A stretch of DNA of 36,464 nt. Origin: an uncultured Caulobacterales bacterium. GTDB lineage: Bacteria; Pseudomonadota; Alphaproteobacteria; Caulobacterales; Maricaulaceae. Below, one piece after another: positions 23,955 through 32,820 of this stretch (the first letter of the stretch is position 1; every line of letters begins with the position of its first letter). The stretch is taken from positions 1 to 36,464 of the forward strand of contig CALDTL010000043.1 of the NCBI GenBank assembly GCA_937923965.1. The letters run 5' to 3'. A model generated the notes under the pieces. The model was not told the DNA's origin and made no database searches. It saw nothing but the letters and a program-made list of their open reading frames with translations. A program made the translations under genes and the position numbers.

Positions 23955-25727
23955 TTACATTCGGTCAGGGGCCTCGATAGCCAGTAAATCCAGACCGTGC
24001 TCGAGCTGGGACAATGTCGCCTTTGCGAGAGACAGGCGCGAGGCTTGCACCGCGTCCGGAACATCATCCGCCAATATCGGGCAGTCCGCGTAAAACCGCG
24101 AGAAGCTTTGCGCCACAGTATAAATATGCTCGCATAAAATATGCGGCGCATATTTCTCTGCGGCAAGTTCAATCGCACGCGCATAGGCATCGAGAGATAG
24201 CACGAGCTGTTTCTCGGTCTCGGCCTCGATATGAAATGCCCCTGATTCCACATCCATTTCAGCCGCTTTACGCAAAATCGATTTAATCCGCACGACAGCA
24301 TAAAGCAGATAAGGTCCTGTCTTGCCTTCAAAGGCCGTGAATCGCTCGGGGTCAAAGATGTAATTCGTCATGCGCTGGTTCTGCAGATCGGCGAATTTGA
24401 GCGCCGCTAGGCCAATTTTTCGGGCAATTTCGGTCCGCTCTTCCGGCCCAAAATCAGCGCCAATGCCGGAGCTGTCCAATCGGTCACGGGCGGCCTCATG
24501 CATAATTTCCATGAGATCCTCAAGGCGCAGCACGCCGCCCTCACGAGTTTTGAAAGGCTTACCGTCTTTTCCATTCATCGTGCCAAATCCGGCGTGGAAG
24601 AGTTGGCCGCGGTCATACCATCCGGCCTTTACCGCGCCGCGAAAGACCTGTTCAAAATGCAGCGCTTGGCGCTGGTCGACCACATACACAATGAGGTCTG
24701 GATTAATTTCCGCCTTACGGTCAATCAATGTCGCGAGATCTGTGGTGTGATACAGAACAGCCCCGGAACTCGCGAGGAGCATAACAGGCGGCGTTTTGTC
24801 CTTTTCGCCCTCGGCGACGCGAATAATCAACGCGCCGTCATCTTGCTCGGCAATGCCGGAGGCTTTTAGGTCATCTATCATATCCGGTATCAAGGGATCC
24901 ACACAGGCCTCGCCTTTCCAGAGGTCAAATTCGACCCCAAGATTTCCATAGCCAATTTTTAACGCGGCGACTGACACATCGATAAAATGATCGAGGAGCG
25001 CGCGATATCCACGGCGACCCGCTTGGAGTTGCGCCGTTGCCACGCGGGATAACTCCATTCTGTCTTTGTCAGATTTCGCTTTATTAGAGGCTTGCGGATA
25101 GAGCCGCGCGAGATCATCCATAGTGACAGGAGGCTCGCTTGGGTAATCCCCTTCAAAAGCGTCGTCAAAATAAGGGAGATCGGGCTGTTCCTCCGCAAGC
25201 TCTGAAATGAGGTGGCCCATCTGCAGCCCCCAATCCCCCATATGTACATCGCCAATCACGGTGTGACCTTGAGCGCGCAAAATACGTTTAATCGCTTCGC
25301 CTAAAACGGCAGAACGCAAGTGTCCAACGTGCATAGGCTTGGCGACATTTGCGCCGCCGTAATCCACGACAATCGTTTTCGATATGTCTGCTTTTAAATC
25401 CGCCGCCGGATCGGCCAGCAACGCTTCGGCACGCCGCGTAATCAAATCATCCGCTGGCGTAATATTAATGAAACCCGGCCCTGCAATTTCTAATGACCCT
25501 ATTGCAGGGTCAGCCGACATAATGGCCACAGCTTGAGCGGCGATCTCTCTCGGGTTCAGTTTTTCGCCGCGTTTTTTCGTAATACCCGCCGCCGCCATCG
25601 CGCCATTGCATTGATAAGGCACATCATCACGATCAGAGGCGCGGACAGCGGCGATTTGGCTCGGAAATCCGAGAGCTTCAAATGCGCTGCGAGCAACACT
25701 GTCCAAGCTGGACAAAATACTGGGCAT
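23955..25727 (-). CDS. argS: arginyl-tRNA synthetase
   Basis: A 590-residue class Ia synthetase. An N-terminal Add-1-type domain (1-100) is followed by the HIGH motif HVGH at 133-136 in NVAKPMHVGHLRSAVLGE. DVHMGDWGLQMG is nearby. The KMSKS region is the degenerate GKPFKTREGGVLRL seen in many ArgRS enzymes. The DALR anticodon-binding domain ends the protein, with TGPYLLYAVVRIKSIL and CEHIYTVAQSFSRFYADC blocks. It follows the lipoprotein gene by 12 bases on the same strand. The ATG at 25727 has only a weak ribosome site. Confidence 0.98.
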   Translation of the reverse strand: MPSILSSLDSVARSAFEALGFPSQIAAVRASDRDDVPYQCNGAMAAAGITKKRGEKLNPREIAAQAVAIMSADPAIGSLEIAGPGFINITPADDLITRRAEALLADPAADLKADISKTIVVDYGGANVAKPMHVGHLRSAVLGEAIKRILRAQGHTVIGDVHMGDWGLQMGHLISELAEEQPDLPYFDDAFEGDYPSEPPVTMDDLARLYPQASNKAKSDKDRMELSRVATAQLQAGRRGYRALLDHFIDVSVAALKIGYGNLGVEFDLWKGEACVDPLIPDMIDDLKASGIAEQDDGALIIRVAEGEKDKTPPVMLLASSGAVLYHTTDLATLIDRKAEINPDLIVYVVDQRQALHFEQVFRGAVKAGWYDRGQLFHAGFGTMNGKDGKPFKTREGGVLRLEDLMEIMHEAARDRLDSSGIGADFGPEERTEIARKIGLAALKFADLQNQRMTNYIFDPERFTAFEGKTGPYLLYAVVRIKSILRKAAEMDVESGAFHIEAETEKQLVLSLDAYARAIELAAEKYAPHILCEHIYTVAQSFSRFYADCPILADDVPDAVQASRLSLAKATLSQLEHGLDLLAIEAPDRM

Positions 25728-25739
25728 GAGACTTAACCG

Positions 25740-26324
25740 TTACTGACCGGCGGAAACGCGGAAACGCTTACCATCCGCATTGAAAAGACGTTGTTTTGGC
25801 GTGACCACAAACCCGACAATGATTTCGTAATTTTCGCCTGATGTTGTATCATTTGCGCGCGGAATTTTAATTTCGTCAATCGTTTCCGTGACGCGCACGC
25901 GGTCTTGACCCGCCGGAAAAGTCACAGTTAGTGGAAAGGTGACCTTCTCCATGACATCGATATTTTTTCGGGTGACCGCGACAAAGTAGTTATAGGTGTT
26001 TGTCTCTGCCGCCGCAGCGGGACCTCGGCCCAATGCGAAATCAATTGTTAAATCCGCATCAATCGGCCGATCTGCAAAATAGCGGCAGAGAGACCGAACT
26101 TTCAAAATCTCACCTGTAAATCCCACATTTGAAAAGCGCTCAGCACCGTCGCCACGAAACTCAGCCATGCGAGAGGCATCAAAAAGCGCAAAGGCCCGCG
26201 GACATGGGCCTGGGTTGGCTTCTGCCGCCTCACCAATGGCCAATACCTCTTGGGTAGATCGACACCCGGCCAATGCGAGGAAGGAGAGCGCCGCTGCTCC
26301 GATAAGCGTGGTTTTCATCGACAT
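25740..26324 (-). CDS. putative lipoprotein of unknown function
   Basis: 194 residues from the ATG at 26324 (an ATG two codons later is equally possible). The signal peptide ends in a lipobox LALAGC, so an outer- or inner-membrane lipoprotein is expected. The mature part is mixed alpha/beta without recognisable domains; it contains GPCPRAFALFDASR, LKVRSLCRYF and a beta-rich C-terminal half (VRVTETIDEIKIPR, YEIIVGFVVTP). Two cysteines beyond the lipobox could form a disulfide. It is divergent from ispH and shares a transcript with argS. Conservation beyond close relatives is unknown to me. Confidence 0.75.
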   Translation of the reverse strand: MSMKTTLIGAAALSFLALAGCRSTQEVLAIGEAAEANPGPCPRAFALFDASRMAEFRGDGAERFSNVGFTGEILKVRSLCRYFADRPIDADLTIDFALGRGPAAAAETNTYNYFVAVTRKNIDVMEKVTFPLTVTFPAGQDRVRVTETIDEIKIPRANDTTSGENYEIIVGFVVTPKQRLFNADGKRFRVSAGQ

Positions 26325-26452
26325 GAAATTATCCCAATCTGGCCAAGTTTTGTCACGCCTCATGCTCTATCGCGAGGCGAAGTCTAATGCTATAGGCGGT
26401 CTGTAATCAAATCCGAGCCATGCTGCAATGCGCGGATTATGAAGGAGTCCTC

Positions 26453-27436
26453 ATGTCAGTCACTTTTGACGCCCCGTCACAGGCGAAATCAGCCCGCAAA
26501 GCCAAAACCGTTCTTTTGGCCGCGCCCAGAGGATTTTGCGCCGGGGTAGACCGCGCGATTCAAATTGTTGAGCGCTCGATTGAGAAATTTGGCGCGCCCG
26601 TCTATGTTCGACATGAAATTGTTCATAATCGTCATGTTGTGGAGCGCCTGCAGAAGCTGGGCGCTATATTTGTTGAAGAGTTAAGCGAGTGTCCGGATGA
26701 TCGCCCTGTTGTCTTTTCGGCGCATGGCGTGCCAAAATCCGTGCCAAAAGCAGCCCAAGCCCGCGAAATGACGTATCTTGATGCAACATGTCCACTTGTC
26801 TCAAAAGTACATGTTGAGGCCGAGCGTCATGCCAAAGAAGGACTCCACATTCTATTGATCGGGCACGCGGGTCACCCTGAAGTCGAAGGTACAATGGGGC
26901 AATTGCCGAAAGGTCAAATGAGCCTCATTGAAACCAATGAGGATGCGCGTAATTTTGAACCGCTTGCGGGTCAAAAATTGGCGCTCGTCACTCAAACAAC
27001 TCTCTCGGTTGATGATACAAAAGAAATGATTTCTATTCTTCAAGAGAGATTTCCAGACATCGCCCTGCCCTATAAAGAAGACATTTGCTACGCGACAACG
27101 AATCGTCAACTGGCTGTTAAAGCGATTGCCGAGCGCTGCGATCTCTTACTCGTCATTGGATCGCAGACCTCCTCAAATTCTAAACGGCTCGTTGAAGTGG
27201 GGGCGAAAGCCGGTGCCGCGGGGGCGGCTTTAATTTCCTCCTCTGGATCGATCGATTGGGACGCGGTAGATGCCGCGGACACAATTGGTCTCTCTGCTGG
27301 CGCATCGGCCCCCGAATATCTGACGGACGGCGTGATTGCGGCACTTCGCTCTCGCTATGACGTAAGCTGTCAGGAGGTCGAGGTTACCAAAGAGAAAGTG
27401 ATTTTCCGCCTGCCGCGACTCCTTTTGGACAAATAG
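26453..27436 (+). CDS. ispH: 4-hydroxy-3-methylbut-2-enyl diphosphate reductase IspH
   Basis: Last enzyme of the non-mevalonate isoprenoid pathway, making IPP and DMAPP. 327 residues from the ATG at 26453, which follows AAGGAG. The three iron-sulfur cysteines are C29 ([12 protein letters not shown]), C113 ([11 protein letters not shown]) and C212 ([10 protein letters not shown]). The substrate-binding [13 protein letters not shown] block is at 138-150. The stop overlaps the rnhA GTG by one base, so the two are translationally coupled. In many alphaproteobacteria thrB lies between them, but not here. Confidence 0.97.
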   Translation: MSVTFDAPSQAKSARKAKTVLLAAPRGFCAGVDRAIQIVERSIEKFGAPVYVRHEIVHNRHVVERLQKLGAIFVEELSECPDDRPVVFSAHGVPKSVPKAAQAREMTYLDATCPLVSKVHVEAERHAKEGLHILLIGHAGHPEVEGTMGQLPKGQMSLIETNEDARNFEPLAGQKLALVTQTTLSVDDTKEMISILQERFPDIALPYKEDICYATTNRQLAVKAIAERCDLLLVIGSQTSSNSKRLVEVGAKAGAAGAALISSSGSIDWDAVDAADTIGLSAGASAPEYLTDGVIAALRSRYDVSCQEVEVTKEKVIFRLPRLLLDK

Positions 27437-27915
27437 TGCCGAGACGAAAGAAAGACTTAGAGCCCGGCGCGCTGGACGGAGCCTTAGTTATTTATACGGA
27501 CGGCGCCTGTTCTGGCAACCCCGGCCCGGGCGGTTGGGGCGTCATTATGTATCACGGCAAGAGACAAAAAGAGATCTTTGGCGGCGAAAAAGAAACCACC
27601 AATAACCGTATGGAAATGATGGCGGCCATTAAAGCACTTGAGGCCGTTAAACCGAATTTTTCTGGCCCTATCGTGTTATTCACGGACTCAACCTATCTCC
27701 TTAAGGGGATCACGGAATGGATCCACGGATGGAAGAAACGCGGATGGAAGAAGTCTGACAAAAAACCCGTCGTCAATAAGGACCTCTGGCAACGACTAGA
27801 TGCCTTAAACCAAGCCCGCGACATTCGGTGGGAATGGGTGAAGGGTCATGCCGGCGATATAGGCAATGAGAAAGCCGATGAGCTCGCGCGCAAGGGCATT
27901 CCGGAGAGAAAATGA
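27436..27915 (+). CDS. rnhA: ribonuclease HI
   Basis: A 159-residue enzyme that degrades RNA in RNA-DNA hybrids. Catalytic acids are D22 ([17 protein letters not shown]), E60 ([12 protein letters not shown]), D84 (LFTDSTYL) and D148 (NEKADELA), with the flexible-loop His138 (VKGHAGD). The basic handle [13 protein letters not shown] binds the hybrid. It starts at GTG 27436, overlapping the ispH stop. The beta-propeller gene begins one base after its stop. Confidence 0.97.
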   Translation: MPRRKKDLEPGALDGALVIYTDGACSGNPGPGGWGVIMYHGKRQKEIFGGEKETTNNRMEMMAAIKALEAVKPNFSGPIVLFTDSTYLLKGITEWIHGWKKRGWKKSDKKPVVNKDLWQRLDALNQARDIRWEWVKGHAGDIGNEKADELARKGIPERK

Positions 27916-27916
27916 A

Positions 27917-28969
27917 ATGAGAACCTTAGCTATATCTATAATTTTAGCCTTAGCCATCGCCGCCCCAGCTTTTGCCTGCTCTCCGCGTGTTGTTTTCACT
28001 GATGACCATCTTTTGGTGGGCAATAAGGCCGAAGATAATGTCAGTTACATCAACTTAAAAACAGGCCGAGAAACCGCCCGTGTCCCTGTAAGCGGATCCG
28101 CCCCACATGAGATTGCCGTCACGCCGGATGGCAAATTCGCCGCCGTTGTAAATTATGGAGAAGCTTCGATCGACGTTTTTGAGATTGGTCGTAAGGTAAT
28201 AATTGCAACAATTGACTTAGGCGAAAACAAAAATCCACATGGCCTGATAGCTTTAAGAAACAATAACTTTGTCGCGACAACAGAGGGCGGAAAATCTATC
28301 GTTCTACTAACCCAAAATATCGAAAAGCCCACGGCTCAAAGATCAATCGATTGTCAAAATGAATGGGCTTATGATTGGAAGGTAGACGCCATTCCAACGG
28401 ACCAAGCGGGCACTCACATGATTGCTGTCGGCCCGAACGAAAAAATCGCCTATACCGCGAACCTACAATCCGGGACCATTAGCCGTATCAATTTAAGAAC
28501 CGAACAGGTCACATCCGTCCCCGCTGGACAAGAAGTTGAAGGCGTCGCCGTCACGAAAGATGGACGCGAAGTTTGGGCTTCGGTTCGGGGCGAGGATAAA
28601 GTCGTTATCTTTGATGCAGTGTCATTGGATAGACTTGCCGAAATCTCAGTGGGTAAATTTCCGCTCCGCATCCTCGTTTCGCCGGACGGAACCAAAATGG
28701 TTACATCAAACCTTTTGGACGGCACCGTCTCTGTCATTGATGTCAAAACACGCAAGGTTGACCGGACGATCCGTGTCAGCGGGTCAGCGGATACGCGGCA
28801 AGTGACCTTGCTGTTTAATGATGATGGCTCTCGTCTTTATGTGGCGGAAACAGGCGCGAATAAAATTGCAGAGATTGATTTCGAGACAGGCAGAGTCATT
28901 GGCCGCCTATCCGGCGGGGAACAGGGTGATGGCCTCGCTATTGTTCCGGCTTTTCGCGGGGAAAAATAA
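27917..28969 (+). CDS. secreted YncE/YVTN-type beta-propeller protein
   Basis: 350 residues from the ATG at 27917, with GGAGAG about ten bases upstream inside rnhA. A signal peptide covers residues 1-20, with AAPAFA before Cys21. The mature protein is built of repeated blades of the YVTN type, for example VTPDGKFAAVVNYGEASIDV, VGPNEKIAYTANLQSGTI, VTKDGREVWASVRGEDKVV, VSPDGTKMVTSNLLDGTVSV and FNDDGSRLYVAETGANKI, about 42 residues apart. A seven-bladed periplasmic propeller is expected. Ligand and role are unknown; some relatives occur with c-type cytochromes or in surface layers. It ends one base before the convergent unknown gene. Confidence 0.88.
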   Translation: MRTLAISIILALAIAAPAFACSPRVVFTDDHLLVGNKAEDNVSYINLKTGRETARVPVSGSAPHEIAVTPDGKFAAVVNYGEASIDVFEIGRKVIIATIDLGENKNPHGLIALRNNNFVATTEGGKSIVLLTQNIEKPTAQRSIDCQNEWAYDWKVDAIPTDQAGTHMIAVGPNEKIAYTANLQSGTISRINLRTEQVTSVPAGQEVEGVAVTKDGREVWASVRGEDKVVIFDAVSLDRLAEISVGKFPLRILVSPDGTKMVTSNLLDGTVSVIDVKTRKVDRTIRVSGSADTRQVTLLFNDDGSRLYVAETGANKIAEIDFETGRVIGRLSGGEQGDGLAIVPAFRGEK

Positions 28970-28970
28970 T

Positions 28971-29519
28971 CTATCCCGGCCAGCGGCCTGTCGTGATGCC
29001 TTGCATTTTTGCGGTGTAAATATTGGCCGCAAAGGTCACATAAATACTGAGCTCATCGAGGACCCGTTCTGGAAGCCGCCGCGAGCGTTGATTCACGCGG
29101 TAATGAAACGCATCTCGCCGATATTTTTCCGTCGGCTTCAACTCAAGAACAGGCCGACCATCCCTCTCCACTAAAAACCAAAAGCTGGTTAAGCCGCGCG
29201 CCTTAATTTCAAATTTGTCTGTGCCTTTATCAACGCGCTCAAGGTCAAGCTTCATTTTTCCTTTTCGGTCAATCTCCAAGCCTCCAATGTCGACGCCCGA
29301 CTTAGACACGTCATACTCAAGTTTTCCAATTTGGCTGTTGGAGCGTTCGGCTTCGATCTCGGCGTCTATACCATGAATATGCGCCGTGCCCGTGGCAAAG
29401 GCGACATTGCCCATCGGACTGCGCATATCGGACGCATAAGCGAGGCCGCCAATGACAACCTCATCTCGTATCAGCTCAAAGGATTGACGGCTGCCAAAAC
29501 TCTTTATGGTGAGGCCCAT
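28971..29519 (-). CDS. conserved-looking protein of unknown function in the SPFH/NfeD operon
   Basis: A 182-residue soluble protein, mostly beta strands by eye, with no signal peptide or membrane segment. It contains SRQSFELIRDEVVIGGL, SGVDIGGLEIDRKGK and RGLTSFWFLVERDGRP. No family is recognised. Its ATG lies one base after the NfeD stop, so it is third in a tightly packed operon with an SPFH protein and an NfeD protein. The alternating charged/hydrophobic pattern suggests a beta-sandwich. A role linked to membrane microdomains is inference from context only. Confidence 0.75.
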   Translation of the reverse strand: MGLTIKSFGSRQSFELIRDEVVIGGLAYASDMRSPMGNVAFATGTAHIHGIDAEIEAERSNSQIGKLEYDVSKSGVDIGGLEIDRKGKMKLDLERVDKGTDKFEIKARGLTSFWFLVERDGRPVLELKPTEKYRRDAFHYRVNQRSRRLPERVLDELSIYVTFAANIYTAKMQGITTGRWPG

Positions 29520-29520
29520 T

Positions 29521-30000
29521 TTACGCTTTCACAGCAGGGGCAACAATGAGAGTGCTTCCAACGACCGACGTGATGACAAGCGTATCACCTTTCACGGGAT
29601 CATCTGACTCTGTGCTCGCTTTCCACTGCGTATCACCGACAGTCACGCGGCCATCTCCATTATGGAAATCCGTGAAGGCCACAACGCGGCGCCCTTGCAA
29701 TGTGCGGGCCGGATCATTGAGATCGGAGGGTTCACCAGATTTCATGAGCGGGCGTAAATATTTATGCCCCACCACAAGCAGCGCGGTTGAGAGCAAGAAA
29801 AACAAAATAAATTGTAGCTCCCATGACAAGGGCAGGAAGAACACAAAAATGGCCATAGCCAGAGCAGCAATGGCCGGCCACAGAATATAGGTCGTCCCTG
29901 TGACCAACTCTAAACCGACCAATCCGATCCCAAGCAGCCCCCAATGGGTGGCTTTGATAGACTCAAGAAAAGCGATAATTGCGTTGGAATCCGGCTCCAT
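29521..30000 (-). CDS. NfeD-family membrane protein
   Basis: 159 residues. After a short N-terminal part, membrane segments cover about 20-75 (WGLLGIGLVGLELVTGTTYI, then ALAMAIFVFFLPL and FILFFLLSTALLVVG). A C-terminal OB-fold domain (about 95-159) contains LQGRRVVAFTDFHNGDGRV and GDTLVITSVVGSTLIV. NfeD proteins partner SPFH/stomatin proteins, and the partner is encoded 11 bases upstream. GGGAGG precedes the ATG. Confidence 0.9.
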   Translation of the reverse strand: MEPDSNAIIAFLESIKATHWGLLGIGLVGLELVTGTTYILWPAIAALAMAIFVFFLPLSWELQFILFFLLSTALLVVGHKYLRPLMKSGEPSDLNDPARTLQGRRVVAFTDFHNGDGRVTVGDTQWKASTESDDPVKGDTLVITSVVGSTLIVAPAVKA

Positions 30001-30011
30001 AGACGCCTCCC

Positions 30012-30932
30012 TTATTTTTTCTTATTTTTATCGCTATCGAGCAGAGCCGTGACGCCGCCAACTGTGGCCGCCAATCCCGAGAGTTCCGCGGGAACAATAA
30101 CAGTTTTCTGGTTCGGACTTTTTGCCAGCTCACCAAAGGCTTTTACATATTCCTGCGCGACGAAGTAATTAATCGCATTCACATCGCCCCGCGCAATCGC
30201 GGTTGAAACCATCTCCGTCGCTTTCGCTTCGGCTTGGGCTTCGCGTTCGCGGCCTTCCGCATCGAGATAGGCGGCTTCCTTGCGGCCCTCGGCTTCCCGA
30301 ATGGCCGCTTCTTTCTCGCCTTCTGCTTTTAGGATTGAGGATTGCTTATGGCCCTCCGCGATTAGAATATCCGACCGCTTTTCACGTTCCGCCTTCATCT
30401 GCTTATTCATGGCTTGGGTGATGTCATGCGGCGGAGAGAGATCCTTAATCTCAATCCGTGTCACTTTCGTGCCCCAAGTATCTGTCGCTTGATCAATAAC
30501 CGCCAAGAGCTGAGCATTAATTTGATCGCGCTTGGAGAGCACTTCATCGAGATCCATAGACCCAACAACCGTTCGCACATTTGTCAGGCAGAGGTTTTGA
30601 ATGGCGTTTTCCAAACTAGAGACCTCATAGGTTGCCATGCGGGCATCGATGACTTGGATAAAGACCACGGCATCTGCTGTGACCATAACATTATCTTTTG
30701 TAATCACATCCTGAGACGGAATATCAATCACGCGCTCCCGCATATCCATCTTGTTTGAAATGCGTTGATAGAACGGAATGACGAAAGCGAGTCCCGGTTT
30801 CAATGTCCGCGCATAGCGTCCAAAGTTCTCCAATGTCCACTCCATACCTTGCGGCACGATCCGCACGGTTTTCATCACGATAAATACAATCAAAGCGACG
30901 AGCGCTATCGGTAAAATATTGGCCAGTTCCAT
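30012..30932 (-). CDS. qmcA: SPFH/stomatin-family membrane scaffold protein (QmcA-like)
   Basis: 306 residues. One N-terminal membrane anchor (5-22) is followed by the SPFH/Band-7 domain (about 25-190), with VPQGMEWTLENFGRY, LKPGLAFVIPF, DIPSQDVITKDNV and YEVSSLENAIQNL. Residues 195-250 form a long charged helix with repeated EAEGRKEAA-type units that drives oligomerisation. The end is basic (DSDKNKKK). Such proteins form large membrane cages with protease or NfeD partners. GGGATGGAATT precedes the ATG, and nfeD follows. Confidence 0.92.
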   Translation of the reverse strand: MELANILPIALVALIVFIVMKTVRIVPQGMEWTLENFGRYARTLKPGLAFVIPFYQRISNKMDMRERVIDIPSQDVITKDNVMVTADAVVFIQVIDARMATYEVSSLENAIQNLCLTNVRTVVGSMDLDEVLSKRDQINAQLLAVIDQATDTWGTKVTRIEIKDLSPPHDITQAMNKQMKAEREKRSDILIAEGHKQSSILKAEGEKEAAIREAEGRKEAAYLDAEGREREAQAEAKATEMVSTAIARGDVNAINYFVAQEYVKAFGELAKSPNQKTVIVPAELSGLAATVGGVTALLDSDKNKKK

Positions 30933-30983
30933 AATTCCATCCCTTTCAGCAGTGACTCTATAGGCGCTTACCGCGCCGTTTAC

Positions 30984-31463
30984 TTATAATTGCGCGAGCA
31001 TATGCTCCGCAGAGCTGACTTTGAACTCGCCCGGCGCTTCAATGAACAGGCGCTCAACCGTGCCGTCATCAACTACCATCGCATAACGCTGCGAACGCTG
31101 GCCCATACCAAAACCAGATCCATCTAGTTCTAGCCCAATCGCTTTCGCAAATTCACCATTACCGTCCGCGAGCATATCCACATCTGCACTGCCAGCCGCC
31201 TCGCCCCATGCGCCCATGACGAACACATCATTGACGGATACACAGGCAATCTCGTCGATGCCGCGCGCTTTCAGTAGAGCCGATTTTTCTACAAACCCCG
31301 GCAGATGTTTCGCAGAACAGGTCGGCGTGAACGCCCCCGGGACCGCGAAAAATGCGACACGTTTACCGCCAAAAACATCTGCGGTATTAACTGGCTGCGG
31401 GCCATCCGGACCCATTTTCATAAAAGTTGCGTCGGGAAGCTTATCCCCTTCTTGAATTGACAT
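30984..31463 (-). CDS. peroxiredoxin (Prx5/AhpE-type, thioredoxin fold)
   Basis: 160 residues from the ATG at 31463. The peroxidatic Cys49 lies in VPGAFTPTCSAKHLPGF, characteristic of the Prx5 class. LDGSGFGMGQRSQRYAMVVDDG and IEAPGEFKVSSAEHML are typical later blocks. It reduces hydrogen peroxide and organic peroxides in the cytosol. Only one further Cys (ACVSVND) is present, so it may use an external thiol such as glutathione. GGGAG precedes the start; an ATG six codons upstream is less likely. A palindrome (31487-31505) lies in its leader or promoter. Confidence 0.93.
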   Translation of the reverse strand: MSIQEGDKLPDATFMKMGPDGPQPVNTADVFGGKRVAFFAVPGAFTPTCSAKHLPGFVEKSALLKARGIDEIACVSVNDVFVMGAWGEAAGSADVDMLADGNGEFAKAIGLELDGSGFGMGQRSQRYAMVVDDGTVERLFIEAPGEFKVSSAEHMLAQL

Positions 31464-31486
31464 GACTATATTCTCCCTCATCTAAA

Positions 31487-31505
31487 TTTATCGTCTTTCG
31501 ATAAA
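31487..31505. promoter_or_regulatory. 7-bp inverted repeat in the peroxiredoxin/yqgE divergent region
   Basis: TTTATCG-N5-CGATAAA lies 24 bases before the peroxiredoxin start codon in the gap between two divergent genes. Its form suits a dimeric regulator or a short RNA hairpin. No known consensus is matched with confidence. Confidence 0.35.
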
Positions 31506-31627
31506 GATAGAGAGAGTTGCAGTCATGCGCAAGATAGGCCGTGTCGATTTTCATCGCAGCCGCCGCATTTTTGAATGTTTTCCAAGAGTTGAATTGAACC
31601 TGTCACGTTTTTAGTCATTGTGGGTTT

Positions 31628-32206
31628 ATGAAATCCAAGACAAACAAAGCCGTTAGCTATCAGAATTCTTTCTTACTGGCGACACCGGCCATGAGAGACC
31701 CGCGTTTTGAATTTTCTGTTATATATATCGTGAGCCATGATCGATCCGGCGCGATGGGCATCATCATCAATAAAGGAAAAACGGAGCTCGTTATTTCTGA
31801 TTTGCTCGAGCAGGTCGGGATATCCGGCGATGTTCGGGTCGCGGATAAGCCTGTTCTAAGCGGCGGCCCTATTGATATTGATCGCGGCTTTGTGCTGCAC
31901 AGTTCTGATTACTTCAAACCGGAGAGCTCGCTAATTATCTCTGATACCCTCTCATTGACCTCCACCAAAGATGTTCTGGAGTCTCTCGTCTCGGAAGATC
32001 ACCCCAAACATGCGATGCTGGCCGTTGGATATTCGGGTTGGGGTCCAGGTCAACTGGAAAAGGAAATCGCAGAGAATAGCTGGCTTGTCACGCATGGAAA
32101 TGACAGTCTTATTTTCTCTGATGATCTAACCAATAAATGGGCTTTGGCTCTAGGCAAAATGGGCATTCATCCAAGTTGTTTAAGTCACTCTGGCGGCGAA
32201 GCCTAA
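31628..32206 (+). CDS. YqgE/AlgH family protein (DUF179)
   Basis: A 192-residue soluble protein of the YqgE/AlgH family. The typical blocks are FLLATPAMRDPRFEFSVIYI, GAMGIIINK, PVLSGGPIDIDRGFVLHS, and AVGYSGWGPGQLEKEIAENSW (given here as AVGYSGWGPGQLE and KEIAENSW). The molecular role is not firmly established; AlgH was linked to alginate regulation in Pseudomonas. It is divergent from the peroxiredoxin gene and convergent with the acetyltransferase. No clear terminator is visible in the 37-base gap. Confidence 0.93.
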   Translation: MKSKTNKAVSYQNSFLLATPAMRDPRFEFSVIYIVSHDRSGAMGIIINKGKTELVISDLLEQVGISGDVRVADKPVLSGGPIDIDRGFVLHSSDYFKPESSLIISDTLSLTSTKDVLESLVSEDHPKHAMLAVGYSGWGPGQLEKEIAENSWLVTHGNDSLIFSDDLTNKWALALGKMGIHPSCLSHSGGEA

Positions 32207-32243
32207 ATCAACTTTACGTCCGACAAACTTATCTCTGGCCCAT

Positions 32244-32813
32244 TTAATCCCCGCTTAGGCGAGCGTAAATATCATGGTCACGCCAAGCTCCATTTATTTT
32301 CAAAAGCCCCCTTGCGGTGCCTTCATAGCTAAAACCACCCGCTTTCAGCACTTTGATTGAAGCGGCATTATCGCTTTGCACCGCAGCTTCGACTCTATGG
32401 AGGCCGAGGCGGGTAAAGCTAAATTCAGAGGATGCCCTCACGGCAGCCCGCGCAAACCCGCGACCCGTATAGGCCTCGCCGATCCAATATCCGAGCCGCG
32501 CAGATTGCGCCGTCCCGCGTTCGATATGTGTGATGTTACACGCGCCAATAAGGCTCGTTCCGCGGAAAATATGAAAAGGAAAGGCGCGGTCTTGCTGAAG
32601 GAGTTTTTTCAGGCGCGAGAGGCGCGCGCGATAGGCAGACCGGTTCAAGCCAGCCTTTGAAACATCCGGCTCCCAGGGGCGGAGATACTCCAGATTTTCA
32701 CGTCGAAGTGTCGCCCAATTATCGAAATCAGCCCAACGCGGATGGGCCAAACGAATGGTGCCGCCAGAGGACTCGGCTGTCAGAACCGTATGTGTCCCAT
32801 GCGAGCCTACCAC
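32244..32813 (-). CDS. GNAT-family N-acetyltransferase (RimJ/RimL type)
   Basis: A 189-residue GNAT protein. The acetyl-CoA-binding motif is LGYWIGEAYTGRGFARAAV (about 115-133). LHRVEAAVQSDNAASIKVLKAGGF, split here as LHRVEAAVQSDNAAS and IKVLKAGGF, is the usual RimJ/RimL block. FHIFRGTSLIGACNI precedes it. RimJ-type enzymes acetylate protein N termini, but relatives act on other amines, so the substrate is unknown. It starts at GTG 32813, seven bases after the SURF1 stop, and probably relies on coupling because no ribosome site is seen. Confidence 0.87.
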   Translation of the reverse strand: MVGSHGTHTVLTAESSGGTIRLAHPRWADFDNWATLRRENLEYLRPWEPDVSKAGLNRSAYRARLSRLKKLLQQDRAFPFHIFRGTSLIGACNITHIERGTAQSARLGYWIGEAYTGRGFARAAVRASSEFSFTRLGLHRVEAAVQSDNAASIKVLKAGGFSYEGTARGLLKINGAWRDHDIYARLSGD

Positions 32814-32820
32814 GACAGAT

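Noticed and set aside
24500-24600. Missing KMSKS motif in ArgRS as a sign of inactivity
   Set aside because: A degenerate KMSKS region is normal in many arginyl-tRNA synthetases.
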